Below, piece by piece: positions 45,618 to 53,605 of a stretch of 64,000 nt of DNA. Position 1 is the stretch's first letter, and every line of letters starts with the position of its first letter. The translations under genes and the position numbers were made by a program. The stretch lies in NCBI GenBank assembly GCA_022821275.1, contig JAJEDY010000061.1, forward strand, positions 93,800 through 157,799, in the 5' to 3' direction. The DNA is from Candidatus Latescibacterota bacterium (GTDB taxonomy: Bacteria > Latescibacterota > UBA2968). The notes under the pieces were generated by a model, which had not been told where the DNA came from, did no database searches, and saw only the letters and a list, made by a program, of their open reading frames with translations.

Positions 45618-46556
45618 ATGTCCAACTCTCAATTAGATCTCTCGACAAAAATCGCCAAAAGCCTCACACTCAAAAACCCCGTCATCATGGCATCGGGCAC
45701 TTTTGGACACGGTGCCGAATACGCATCGCTCTTTGACCTGAGCAAAATCGGTGGCATCGTCACAAAAACCATCACCTACCACCCCCGGGCGGGCAACCCG
45801 CCGCCGCGCACAGCCGAAACGCCATCTGGCATGCTCAACGCCATTGGCCTGACCAACCCGGGCATCGACGCATTCATCGCCGAAAAAGTCCCGCCCCTTG
45901 CCGCGCTCAACACCGGACGCATCGTCAGCATAGCGGGAACATCGGACCGGGAATTTGCCGACATGGCCGCCCGGTTCAACGACCTCGACGGAATAGACGC
46001 ACTCGAACTCAACATCTCATCGCCCAACATGAAAGACGGCGGCATGCTCTTTGGCTGTTCCGAACGCGCCGCCCACAACGTAACCCGAGCCGTCAAAGCC
46101 GTATCGCGATTACCCATCATCGTCAAACTCACCCCAAACGTAACCGACATCGCCGCCATAGCCGGCGCAGTCGAAGAAGGCGGCGCGGACGGCATCGCCC
46201 TCATCAACACCCTGCTGGGCATGGCAATCGACACAGACACGCGCCGCCCCATCCTGGGAAACATCACAGGCGGTTTATCTGGACCCGCGATCAAACCCGT
46301 CGCCCTCGCCCTCCTCTGGAAAGTCGTCGATCGAGTCTCCGTCCCGGTCATCGGCATGGGCGGCATAGCCACAGCGCGCGACGCCATTGAATTTCTCATC
46401 ATTGGCGCGTCCGCCATACAGGTCGGAACCACAACCTTTGTCCGCCCTCTTGCAGCCCTGGAGATACTCGATGGCATTGCAGACTATTGCAAAACACACC
46501 AAATTGACCGCATCTCCAACCTCGTCGGCAGCATGCAACCACCTGCGGCGCATTAA
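45618..46556 (+). CDS. pyrD: Class 1-type dihydroorotate dehydrogenase with Ser in the catalytic loop
   Basis: Fourth step of pyrimidine synthesis: oxidation of dihydroorotate to orotate with FMN. 312 residues from the ATG at 45618, a usual length for class 1B; the frame continues left to a TTG at 45546, without ribosome site. Conserved FMN-binding parts are NPVIMASGTFG, ALELNISSPN, LINTLLGMAID and GMGGIATARDAIEFLIIGAS. The base in the SxPN motif is Ser (NISSPN), as in class 2 enzymes, where class 1 proteins normally carry Cys. No pyrK electron-transfer gene is nearby. The stop overlaps the next gene's probable start region by about 86 bases. Confidence 0.9.
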   Translation: MSNSQLDLSTKIAKSLTLKNPVIMASGTFGHGAEYASLFDLSKIGGIVTKTITYHPRAGNPPPRTAETPSGMLNAIGLTNPGIDAFIAEKVPPLAALNTGRIVSIAGTSDREFADMAARFNDLDGIDALELNISSPNMKDGGMLFGCSERAAHNVTRAVKAVSRLPIIVKLTPNVTDIAAIAGAVEEGGADGIALINTLLGMAIDTDTRRPILGNITGGLSGPAIKPVALALLWKVVDRVSVPVIGMGGIATARDAIEFLIIGASAIQVGTTTFVRPLAALEILDGIADYCKTHQIDRISNLVGSMQPPAAH

Positions 46557-46980
46557 AATTTCCCACTTACTCTGCATCCTCCTCTGCGTCTCCATCATGG
46601 GATGTGCCTCGCATCCCCGCTATCGCGCCAAACCCATCACAGACAAACCCTCCAAAACAACCGCCGCCCCCAAATACCGATCATCTCAAATAGGCTACAC
46701 ATCTTACTACGCGCACAAATTCCACGGACGACCAACAGCCAGCGGTGAAATATACGACATGAACGGCTTATCCGCCGCACACCGCGAACTCCCCCTCGGC
46801 ACCATCATTCGCGTCACACATCTAAGCAATGGCAAAACCGTCGTCGTCAAAGTAAATGACCGCGGGCCTTTCGTTGACGGACGCATCCTCGACCTCTCCC
46901 TCGGCGCGGCCAAAAAACTCGACATGGTCGCTGAAGGCGTTGCCCGCGTTAAAATCGAAATTGTCAAATCAGTCGATTAG
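46471..46980 (+). CDS. RlpA-like septal-ring lipoprotein (double-psi beta-barrel)
   Basis: A 169-residue lipoprotein from the ATG at 46471, which has GGAG at a good distance. The leader is unusually far in (ISHLLCILLCVSIMGC, about 29-44), so a shorter start such as a CTG at 46543 is possible. The mature part is one DPBB domain: GYTSYYAHKFHGRPTASGE with the Ser/Thr-rich loop, then VVVKVNDRGPFVDGRILDLS carrying the catalytic Asp of the RlpA lytic transglycosylase family. No SPOR domain follows, so it is a short RlpA variant. It acts on glycan strands in the cell wall. Confidence 0.85.
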   Translation: MALQTIAKHTKLTASPTSSAACNHLRRIKISHLLCILLCVSIMGCASHPRYRAKPITDKPSKTTAAPKYRSSQIGYTSYYAHKFHGRPTASGEIYDMNGLSAAHRELPLGTIIRVTHLSNGKTVVVKVNDRGPFVDGRILDLSLGAAKKLDMVAEGVARVKIEIVKSVD

Positions 46981-47019
46981 CCCCTTGTTTTTATTAACCA
47001 ATAACCCTATTTTTTACTG

Positions 47020-47292
47020 ATGCCACCAGTATCTCATCCTTTCAAACAAGGAAGCATGGTCATTCTCATGAATTACAACGACCATGCACCACCACATGTC
47101 CATGTTAAATATCAGGGAGACATTCGCAGTTATCGACTCGAAATTCGATCCAGAATCTGGCTTACCCCAGGAAGAATGTTGCCCTCCTCTTTGCGACGAT
47201 TGGTTGAAATCTGGGTAGAAGCACACGAAGATGAGTTAATCCGACAGTGGAACAATGCCCGACAAGGACAACCGATTTCTATAGTAGGATAA
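47020..47292 (+). CDS. DUF4160 small protein
   Basis: A 90-residue protein matching DUF4160 (VILMNYNDHAPPHVHVKY near residue 14-31, with its conserved Asn-Asp-His and His pair). The rest is helical (LRRLVEIWVEAHEDELIRQW). It is followed after one base by the DUF2442 gene. The DUF4160/DUF2442 pair recurs in bacteria in a toxin-antitoxin-like layout; which is toxin and which antitoxin is not established here. Confidence 0.85.
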   Translation: MPPVSHPFKQGSMVILMNYNDHAPPHVHVKYQGDIRSYRLEIRSRIWLTPGRMLPSSLRRLVEIWVEAHEDELIRQWNNARQGQPISIVG

Positions 47293-47293
47293 T

Positions 47294-47674
47294 ATGATGA
47301 AATGGAAAGAATGGCAAACTGTAGCAGACGATGAAACTCTGTGGATAGATAATAAAGAAAAAGGGCTACTCAAAGCCGAATATCTGACCACTTACGTCTT
47401 GCGCCTTTGGTTTGAAGAAGACCTCGATGTTTCCATTTATGAACTGGATTTTTATCCACTCTTTGTTGAAGAAAATCCAGGAGGCGTTTTTGAGTTGTTA
47501 CGCAATAAAGAGCGATTTCATCAGGTGATTGGCGACTATGCCTTGATTTGGCCCAATCCCGAAACAGGTGAATATGATGAACAAGCCATTGATCTCGCTC
47601 CCGAATGTGTGCGTTTTTTTTGTGAACGTTTTGGCAAAAGAGTAAAAGGCCTCCAGGAGGAGCAGGTCGCCTGA
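47294..47674 (+). CDS. DUF2442 protein, partner of the DUF4160 gene
   Basis: A 126-residue protein of the DUF2442 family, beginning at tandem ATGs (47294 and 47297). The central strand pattern YVLRLWFEEDLDVSIYELDF and the C-terminal VRFFCERFGK are visible; the N-terminal third (MKWKEWQTVADDETLWIDNK) is extended beyond minimal DUF2442 domains. Only one base separates it from the DUF4160 gene. Probably a co-translated two-gene module. Confidence 0.8.
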   Translation: MMKWKEWQTVADDETLWIDNKEKGLLKAEYLTTYVLRLWFEEDLDVSIYELDFYPLFVEENPGGVFELLRNKERFHQVIGDYALIWPNPETGEYDEQAIDLAPECVRFFCERFGKRVKGLQEEQVA

Positions 47675-47709
47675 TACGAAGATCGACATTTTAGCAAGTC
47701 TATTCCCTC

Positions 47710-48741
47710 CTATTCCTCCCCCCCCTTCCCATCCCAATACTCATACATATCTGCAATCACATCATCAATCGGCGCGCGGTGGGTCTCCACATCGCGAATA
47801 GTCGTTTGCCCGGCTGCCTGATCGAGCAATGTGGGTATCGATATTTGCGCCGCATCAAACGTAAAGTGATGGCGATTGCCTTTGCTCTCGACAAATTGAA
47901 CACCTGAAAGTTTCGGCGGAGACGTATCGGAAGTCTCAATAATAAGGTGCCGATGGTCGCCAAATTGACGGCGCAACTCCTGAAAATCCCCGTCAAAAGC
48001 GATATGGCCCTTATCGATCATCACAATGCGCCCCGCGAGTTGCTCCAGCTCATCCATATCGTGACTCGTGATCATAACCGTAACGCCCTTTTCCCGATTG
48101 AGATTCTTGATAAACTCCAGCATATTGCGTTTCGCAAGCACATCAACGCCAATAGTGGGTTCATCCAGAAAAAGAATCTCAGGCTCGTGCATAAGCATAA
48201 GTGCCAGATCCGCCCGCATCTTTTGCCCCAGACTGAGCTGACGCGCGAGACTATTGAAAAACGCATCAATCCCGAGAAGATCCTTAACAAAATCGAGCAT
48301 AGCGTCATACCGATCGCGGGGAATATCCCACACCACGCGCTTCCACTCAAAACTCGCCGCAACGGGTTGATCCCACCACAACTCTGTCCGCTGACCAAAA
48401 ACCACGCCAATGCGCTTCACATAATGGACGCGATCCTTCATGGGATCCATGCCCAGACAGCGAACAGTTCCCAAAGTAGGCGCAAGCACACTGGAAAGCA
48501 GCTTAACAGTCGTAGATTTTCCCGCACCATTGGGACCTGCATAAGCCACGATCTCACCGCAGTCAATCTCGAGATTCACCTTCTGCAACGCGCGAATCTC
48601 CCGGACATTGGGACGAAACAAATTCTTGAAAACATCCCGAACCTTCTCCGAACGCTGGCGCTGGTAAAAAATCTTATCGACCTCGGTCAACTCAACCGCG
48701 ATGTCCGAAACCGAGGTAGCGCTGTGACCCGGTCTGTTCAT
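47710..48741 (-). CDS. ABC-2 exporter ATP-binding protein
   Basis: A 343-residue ATPase of the COG4586-type (paired with COG4587/COG3694 permeases). Walker A is AGPNGAGKSTT, signature LSLGQKMRADLAL, Walker B ILFLDEPTIGVD and an H-loop in ITSHDMDE. An N-terminal segment (AVELTEVDKIFYQRQRSEKV) and a C-terminal DUF4162-like extension fit the family. The ATG at 48741 is chosen because the longer frame (to 48912) is under the permease gene; GGGAA lies upstream. It overlaps the permease gene by 50 bases, strongly coupling them. The exported substrate is unknown. Confidence 0.92.
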   Translation of the reverse strand: MNRPGHSATSVSDIAVELTEVDKIFYQRQRSEKVRDVFKNLFRPNVREIRALQKVNLEIDCGEIVAYAGPNGAGKSTTVKLLSSVLAPTLGTVRCLGMDPMKDRVHYVKRIGVVFGQRTELWWDQPVAASFEWKRVVWDIPRDRYDAMLDFVKDLLGIDAFFNSLARQLSLGQKMRADLALMLMHEPEILFLDEPTIGVDVLAKRNMLEFIKNLNREKGVTVMITSHDMDELEQLAGRIVMIDKGHIAFDGDFQELRRQFGDHRHLIIETSDTSPPKLSGVQFVESKGNRHHFTFDAAQISIPTLLDQAAGQTTIRDVETHRAPIDDVIADMYEYWDGKGGEE

Positions 48742-49525
48742 AGTGCTGCATTCCCTTTTTAAATAAAATCCAGGCAATAAGAGACAAAACCACCGCCACA
48801 AGCGGCGTATGCCACAGGTTTGCAGGCGCAATCCCGAGCAACTGGCGACAGGGATACCACGCGACAAAACCCACGGGCAAAACAGTAAGCATACTGGCAA
48901 GCACATAAACACTCAAACCATCCAGCGGAAAAGACTTGAGCTGGAACATAAAATTGACCGCACGGCTACTGATCTCCTCCGCGGCAACCGGCGCCCAAAA
49001 AGCCAGACTCCCCCACACAAAAGAAAAAGATAGCACAATCGCGCAGGAAGACGCGAGATTGCTAAAAAACATCAGCCACCAGTACATGGTAAACACCGCA
49101 TCGAGTTGAAAAATAGCCCAGGTCCAAATACCAATCCCCGTAAACAAAGACCAAGACCCGGAAAACGGCATAAAACCCTCGGTCAACAACCCCATCCACA
49201 CCGGTTGGGGTTGCACGAGCGTGTGGTCCATCTGACCGCGCCCAATGCGGCGGCTAATATGGAGAACATTATAGCTAAACCCCATATCTAAAAAACCGCG
49301 AACAAGGGCGGCATAACCCAGCATAAACACAATCTGATCCCGCGACCACAGGCCAATACCCTCAAACCGCTCCGCCAGAAGAAAAACAGCAGTAACACCC
49401 GCCAGATTGAGAATAATATCGGAAACAATATTAATGAAAAAAAACCGAAAATCCCGCGTCATCCACATAAAATCCAGATAAGCCTGCACCCACCAGCGGG
49501 AGATAAGCATTGTCAAAGTTTTCAC
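48692..49525 (-). CDS. ABC-2 family exporter permease (first subunit)
   Basis: About 277 residues with six or so membrane helices (for example FFFINIVSDIILNLAGVTAV, ASMLTVLPVGFVAWYPCRQL). It matches the COG4587/COG3694 permeases that pair with this ATPase type. The GTG at 49525 follows AGAGGG and is preferred over the ATG at 49558, which lies inside the toxin-antitoxin terminator. The gene overlaps the ATPase gene downstream. It is separated from the other permease of the operon by a toxin-antitoxin insertion. Confidence 0.85.
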   Translation of the reverse strand: MKTLTMLISRWWVQAYLDFMWMTRDFRFFFINIVSDIILNLAGVTAVFLLAERFEGIGLWSRDQIVFMLGYAALVRGFLDMGFSYNVLHISRRIGRGQMDHTLVQPQPVWMGLLTEGFMPFSGSWSLFTGIGIWTWAIFQLDAVFTMYWWLMFFSNLASSCAIVLSFSFVWGSLAFWAPVAAEEISSRAVNFMFQLKSFPLDGLSVYVLASMLTVLPVGFVAWYPCRQLLGIAPANLWHTPLVAVVLSLIAWILFKKGMQHYEQTGSQRYLGFGHRG

Positions 49526-49547
49526 AAAGAATTTCCCTCTTACCACA

Positions 49548-49578
49548 AAAGCACCCACGCATACTGAGTGAGTGCTTT
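49548..49578 (-). terminator. Terminator of the inserted toxin-antitoxin module
   Basis: On the minus strand AAAGCACTCAC and GTGGGTGCTTT pair with one G-U wobble around a 9-base loop and are followed by TTTT. It lies between the toxin stop and the permease start. Confidence 0.7.
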
Positions 49579-49583
49579 ATTTT

Positions 49584-49844
49584 TTAGCGCTGATATACAT
49601 CGCGCCGATGAGCGATACGGTGGATGATAACGCGCTGATTCGTATCGTCAATTTCATAAAGAATGCGATAGTCTCCCACGCGAATACGCCACGAATTCAG
49701 GCGACCAACCAGTTTTTCCACGCCTGAAGGACGTGGCTCTGCTTCCAGTTGGAGAAGATGTCGGTTAATGCGTTGACGAATATGGCCCTGCAACCGACGG
49801 CGTTCTCGTTCTGCCGCTGAACGCATATGAACAGCGTAAGCCAT
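49584..49844 (-). CDS. relE: RelE-family toxin
   Basis: An 86-residue RelE/ParE-type mRNA interferase. The core is typical: ERRRLQGHIRQRINRHLLQL helices, then RLNSWRIRVGDYRILYEID and VIIHRIAHRRDVY strands. It follows the antitoxin gene by two bases. Together with the antitoxin it interrupts an otherwise continuous ABC-2 exporter operon. The relE symbol is by family resemblance. Confidence 0.88.
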   Translation of the reverse strand: MAYAVHMRSAAERERRRLQGHIRQRINRHLLQLEAEPRPSGVEKLVGRLNSWRIRVGDYRILYEIDDTNQRVIIHRIAHRRDVYQR

Positions 49845-49846
49845 TG

Positions 49847-50101
49847 CTAAGATACGTCTCCAGTTTCACGGATCAAATCGCGCAAAGGCCGCGTTTCGCT
49901 ATTCTCCTCATTCGCTTCATCCATTAACATGGTGTCAACAGCATCCTGCAAGTGCAGAGGAAGCGTCTCCCAATCTGTTTCCCGAGCCACTTTTTGAAGC
50001 AACGTCTTGAAATCGTCATATCCAAGAATCACCTCAATGACCTCGCCCGAATCATCATAGACCCATTTTGGAGAACGAGATTTTTCGAGAATGCGTGTCA
50101 T
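49847..50101 (-). CDS. Antitoxin of the RelE-type module
   Basis: An 84-residue antitoxin preceding its toxin. The first half (KWVYDDSGEVIEVILGYDDF) resembles Phd/YefM-type antitoxins' DNA-binding domain, and the acidic tail (DEANEENSETRPLRDLIRET) is the disordered toxin-binding part. GAGGGTAAT precedes the ATG at 50101. The pair is co-transcribed toward the exporter genes. Assignment to a named antitoxin family is tentative. Confidence 0.78.
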   Translation of the reverse strand: MTRILEKSRSPKWVYDDSGEVIEVILGYDDFKTLLQKVARETDWETLPLHLQDAVDTMLMDEANEENSETRPLRDLIRETGDVS

Positions 50102-50274
50102 ATTACCCTCAATCTGTTGTATGGACCTGATTTTTCCTCTCGCTTATCTTCACAGGCTCCAGCATCTCACATCAATAATAGTCCGGATTAAATCTGAAAA
50201 TAAGTTGAATTTCTATTGATGTCAATGCAGGAACAGCAGGGCTAAACGCGCTTTGTCTTGATATCACACTTCTC

Positions 50275-51069
50275 TCACCCCCCATGCGAAACCAGACGTT
50301 CGCGATTGGCATTCCAGAGCCAGTGAGCGACGGGCCAGAGCACAACAGCCCAGAAAGCCTGAAGGCCAATGAGAAAAACGGGATCACCCGTACCCGTATA
50401 AATGCGCAGCGGCGCGGAAGCCAGCGAAGCAAAAGGCAAAAAAACCAGAACATCCCCAATACCCCATGGCATCAGCGCGAGCGGAATAATCGCGCCCGAC
50501 AGCAAAACACTAACCGCATCTCGAATCTGCGTCAAAGCATAGACATGTTGCTCCAGCAAAACCATAAAACTCGCAAAAATGAAATCAAACGCCGCGCCGA
50601 TAGCAATCCCCAGCATCAAACTACACAAAAACAAAACGCCGGCAACCGCGCTCTCCGGCAATGGATTGACCCCCAAAAGGGGCGCCAAACAAAAAAGCGG
50701 CAGTGAAAACAAAATGAGATTGGGCAAACCCGAACCAAACATCTCCGAAATAAACTGACCGTAAATACCCACCGGACGCAAAAAGCGATTGGCGATATCC
50801 CCACGCCAGAGCGCCCCATCCAGACCTGTACGCACGGAAATCTGCCCGGCAAAAACCTCGGCAATCAGGGTATAGGTCAGCACTGCATTGCGCGTCATAC
50901 CAGAAACCTCCCCGGACTCGGGCAACAACATCCGCCACAGAGAAAGCAGGAACACAACGCGCAACAGGCGCAAAACAGAGCCACCGACGAGAACCCACCC
51001 CTTGTCATCCAAGGACCGGGTGGCAACCATGATAATCGTCTTGAGATGTTTGTGGGACGTAATAAACAT
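50275..51069 (-). CDS. ABC-2 family exporter permease (second subunit)
   Basis: A 264-residue membrane protein with about six hydrophobic helices (VLVGGSVLRLLRVVFLLSLW, MLGIAIGAAFDFIFASFMVL). It belongs to the same COG3694/COG4587 exporter class as the other permease, and its own operon partners lie past the toxin-antitoxin insertion. The start ATG at 51069 lacks a clear ribosome site; later in-frame starts such as ATG 51030 are possible. A family A repeat lies just upstream. Confidence 0.85.
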   Translation of the reverse strand: MFITSHKHLKTIIMVATRSLDDKGWVLVGGSVLRLLRVVFLLSLWRMLLPESGEVSGMTRNAVLTYTLIAEVFAGQISVRTGLDGALWRGDIANRFLRPVGIYGQFISEMFGSGLPNLILFSLPLFCLAPLLGVNPLPESAVAGVLFLCSLMLGIAIGAAFDFIFASFMVLLEQHVYALTQIRDAVSVLLSGAIIPLALMPWGIGDVLVFLPFASLASAPLRIYTGTGDPVFLIGLQAFWAVVLWPVAHWLWNANRERLVSHGG

Positions 51070-51093
51070 GGATTCATCAACAATGAAAAAACA

Positions 51094-51151
51094 CTGGATC
51101 GCGGCCCCGTATTACAACCTACGGGACATGCTTTAAGCATGCCGCGATGAC
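51094..51151. repeat. Dispersed repeat family A, copy upstream of the exporter permease
   Basis: CTGGATCGCGGCCCCGTATT opens and GCCGCGATGAC closes, with the inner hairpin CATGCTTTAAGCATG. Nearly identical to the left part of 27271-27355. Confidence 0.85.
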
Positions 51152-51164
51152 GATGGTTCTCCCT

Positions 51165-52559
51165 TCACACTTCACACTTCTCACCTGCTTTTAAAATCCG
51201 ATCCACTGTATCCACCGCCTGCACAACACAATCGGGAATTGCCGACCCGCGATACGCACTCCCCGTCAAAAACAACCCGCCCACCTGCGCGGCGAGACGC
51301 TCCATTTCAGCCACGCGCACCAGATGCCCCACATCGAACTGAGGGCGTCCTCTTTGCCAGCGAAAAACGCGTGCAAACAGAGGATCAGCCGTCAACCCCA
51401 TCAAATCCTCCAATTCCTCACGCGACTGTGCAATCAGCGCCTCATCATCCAGACCCACCAGATCTTCACGCCCTGCGCCTCCCACAAAAGTACGCACCAG
51501 AACACCATCGTCCGGCGCGCGAAAATTCAGCTTTGTCGAAACCCAGGTACACGCCGTAATCCGCCGCCCCTCGTGTTTCGGCGACAAAAACCCAAACCCC
51601 TCAAAATCGTGCTGCCCCTCAACATCCTTCTTGCGATACGCCAGTGAAACCGTCGCCGTTGAAACATAGCGAATATCGCGCAACAAAAGACTCAAATCAG
51701 GCGCAAAATCAGCCACCAGATCAGCCGTCACATAAGCGGGCGTCGCCATCACCACCGCGTCTGTCTCAATCACCTCCGTACCTGCGACCACCTCAAACCC
51801 CCCACCCACCTTTCGCACATCCCCAACCACAACACCCCGACGCAAATCCCCATCCAAACCCGCAATCAAAGTATCGACCAACTCACCCATCCCCCCAATT
51901 GGCGTTTGAAACATCGCAGTCCCCGTAGATGCGCGCACCTTCCTCATCGCCCGCACCCCCTTAATCAAACTCCCATAGCGCTGCTCCATCGCCACATACA
52001 TCGGAAACGCACACCGCATACTCAAACGCTCTGCATCTGCACTGTGGATACCCGCCAGCATTGCCCCGCCAATATTCACAGCCTCCCTGCCCAAACGCCG
52101 CCGAATAAAACCCGCCAGACTCTCATCGGCCTCATCTCTCCGCCGCGGCACAAACACCTCCAGCCCCATCCGCACCTTTCCCCAAAACGAATACAAAGGC
52201 GAAGTCACCAGGGGCCAGAATCTCGCGGGCACCAGTGAAAAATCCTCCGGAAAAGCCACCAGTTCCCCATCCCGCACCAGGAAAGTGCGCTGCCGATCAT
52301 TATTCGTCGAAATCAGCCGATCCGCCAACCCCAGATCCTTACACAACTGAATCCCTGCAGGCTTTTGCGTCAGCAGCAAATCCGGACCGCCCTCAATCAA
52401 AAAACCATCCACCGACTCCGTCGCGATCATCCCACCCCATCGGTCACTACTCTCCAGCAAGGAATACTGGACTTCGCGCCCCAGTTCTCTCGCTCTTTTT
52501 TCCAAATAAAAAGCGGTCGCAAGACCCGCTATGCCACCGCCAATAATAGTTATATGCAT
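51165..52559 (-). CDS. hemY: Oxygen-dependent protoporphyrinogen oxidase (HemY-type)
   Basis: A 464-residue FAD enzyme that oxidises protoporphyrinogen or coproporphyrinogen. The start at 52559 gives the canonical dinucleotide-binding N-terminus MHITIIGGGIAGLATAFYLE. Other marks are DRWGGMIATESVDGFLIEGGPD, GSLIKGVRAMR, FQTPIGGMGELVDTLI and the C-terminal FAD motif LFLTGSAYRGSAIPDCV. Third step in this operon after hemE and hemH, in haem-pathway order except that hemH and hemY are swapped. The coproporphyrin (HemY/HemQ) route cannot be excluded; no hemQ seen here. Confidence 0.93.
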   Translation of the reverse strand: MHITIIGGGIAGLATAFYLEKRARELGREVQYSLLESSDRWGGMIATESVDGFLIEGGPDLLLTQKPAGIQLCKDLGLADRLISTNNDRQRTFLVRDGELVAFPEDFSLVPARFWPLVTSPLYSFWGKVRMGLEVFVPRRRDEADESLAGFIRRRLGREAVNIGGAMLAGIHSADAERLSMRCAFPMYVAMEQRYGSLIKGVRAMRKVRASTGTAMFQTPIGGMGELVDTLIAGLDGDLRRGVVVGDVRKVGGGFEVVAGTEVIETDAVVMATPAYVTADLVADFAPDLSLLLRDIRYVSTATVSLAYRKKDVEGQHDFEGFGFLSPKHEGRRITACTWVSTKLNFRAPDDGVLVRTFVGGAGREDLVGLDDEALIAQSREELEDLMGLTADPLFARVFRWQRGRPQFDVGHLVRVAEMERLAAQVGGLFLTGSAYRGSAIPDCVVQAVDTVDRILKAGEKCEV

Positions 52560-52575
52560 ATCGCTATCAACTTTT

Positions 52576-52599
52576 GGGCGAGGCATGCCTCGCCCCTAC
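52576..52599. repeat. Dispersed repeat family B, short variant
   Basis: GGGCGAGGCATGCCTCGCCC (52576-52595) is a perfect 20-base palindrome followed by CTAC, matching the GTAGGGGCG end of family B in reverse. A further GCCCCTACAC follows at about 52638. Confidence 0.7.
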
Positions 52600-52642
52600 A
52601 TTTCTGAAAATCACAACAATGGACGACCACAAGAGTTCGCCC

Positions 52643-53605
52643 CTACACATCTGCGTCCATCTGCGTCCATCTGCGGATCACCTCTTCCACCGCATCGGCA
52701 ACCGCCTCGATAAACACGGGATCGCTATTCATCATCTCTGTGCGCTCCAGGCGAATCCCGCGTTGTCGTGCAATCTCCTGACAACCGATATCAATATCGT
52801 AAAGCACCTCGACGTGATCGCACACAAAACCAATAGGCGAGACCAGAACATCGCGATAATTGCCAGAAGCCAATGCGGGAATCACATCCTCAATCTGCGG
52901 ACCCAACCAGGGCTCGCCCGTATGTGCGGCACTCTGATATGAAAACATCCAATCCACCGGACTCAATCGATCCACAATCGCCTGTGCATTGCGCTTTAAT
53001 TCATCGTCATAGGGATCGCCCATCTTCAGCAATCGGGCCGGCAAACTATGCGCCGAAAAAACCACCTTTGCCTTCCGCCTCGCATCCTCTGGAAACCTCT
53101 CCAACCCCGCCCGTACCTTTGCCGCCTGCGCCTCAATCAACCGGGGCTGATCGCACCACGAATTGACATAGACAAAATCAATAGCACTCCCCACTTCTCT
53201 TTGTGCATCCTCAACCTTCTGCTGATAAAGTCCAATACTCATCCGCGAATAATGCGGCGCCATCACAATGCCCACCGCCTTTTCGACACCATCCCCCTGC
53301 ATCTTCGCCACCGCCTCCACAATCCGCGGCTTCCAATGACGCATCCCCGTATATGCCTTCACATCCCGCCCGCGCTTCTTCAAAACCGCCTCGACATGCT
53401 CTGCCTGCTCAAATGTGCGTTCATTCAGCGGCGACCTGCCGCCGATCTGCGCGTAGCGATCGCGAAACTCCGCCACAAATTCTGGCGACATCGGCCTTCC
53501 ACCCCGAATATCGCTCAAATAAGCCGCCATATCGTCCAGCGAATCGGGGCTGCCATAAGCCATCAAAAGCACGCCGATTGTCTTCTCATCGCGCCGTATA
53601 TTCAT
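52643..53605 (-). CDS. hemH: Ferrochelatase
   Basis: Inserts iron into porphyrin in the last step of haem synthesis. 320 residues from the ATG at 53605. Typical motifs: GVLLMAYGSPDSLDD at the start, VKAYTGMRHWKP, VVFSAHSLPARLL with the metal-site His, and SPIGFVCDHVEVLYDID near the C-terminus. The tail RRWTQMDADV is encoded by a copy of the dispersed CATCTGCGTC repeat, so the last residues are probably recent additions. It overlaps hemE by 20 bases, and the longer frame to 53662 is inside hemE. Confidence 0.95.
   Translation of the reverse strand: MNIRRDEKTIGVLLMAYGSPDSLDDMAAYLSDIRGGRPMSPEFVAEFRDRYAQIGGRSPLNERTFEQAEHVEAVLKKRGRDVKAYTGMRHWKPRIVEAVAKMQGDGVEKAVGIVMAPHYSRMSIGLYQQKVEDAQREVGSAIDFVYVNSWCDQPRLIEAQAAKVRAGLERFPEDARRKAKVVFSAHSLPARLLKMGDPYDDELKRNAQAIVDRLSPVDWMFSYQSAAHTGEPWLGPQIEDVIPALASGNYRDVLVSPIGFVCDHVEVLYDIDIGCQEIARQRGIRLERTEMMNSDPVFIEAVADAVEEVIRRWTQMDADV
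52645..52680. repeat. Dispersed repeat family C, copy inside the hemH 3' end
   Basis: CATCTGCGTC is repeated twice (52649-52668) and followed by CATCTGCGGATC, the same words as at 26179-26210. The repeat supplies the last codons and the stop of hemH on the minus strand. Confidence 0.75.
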
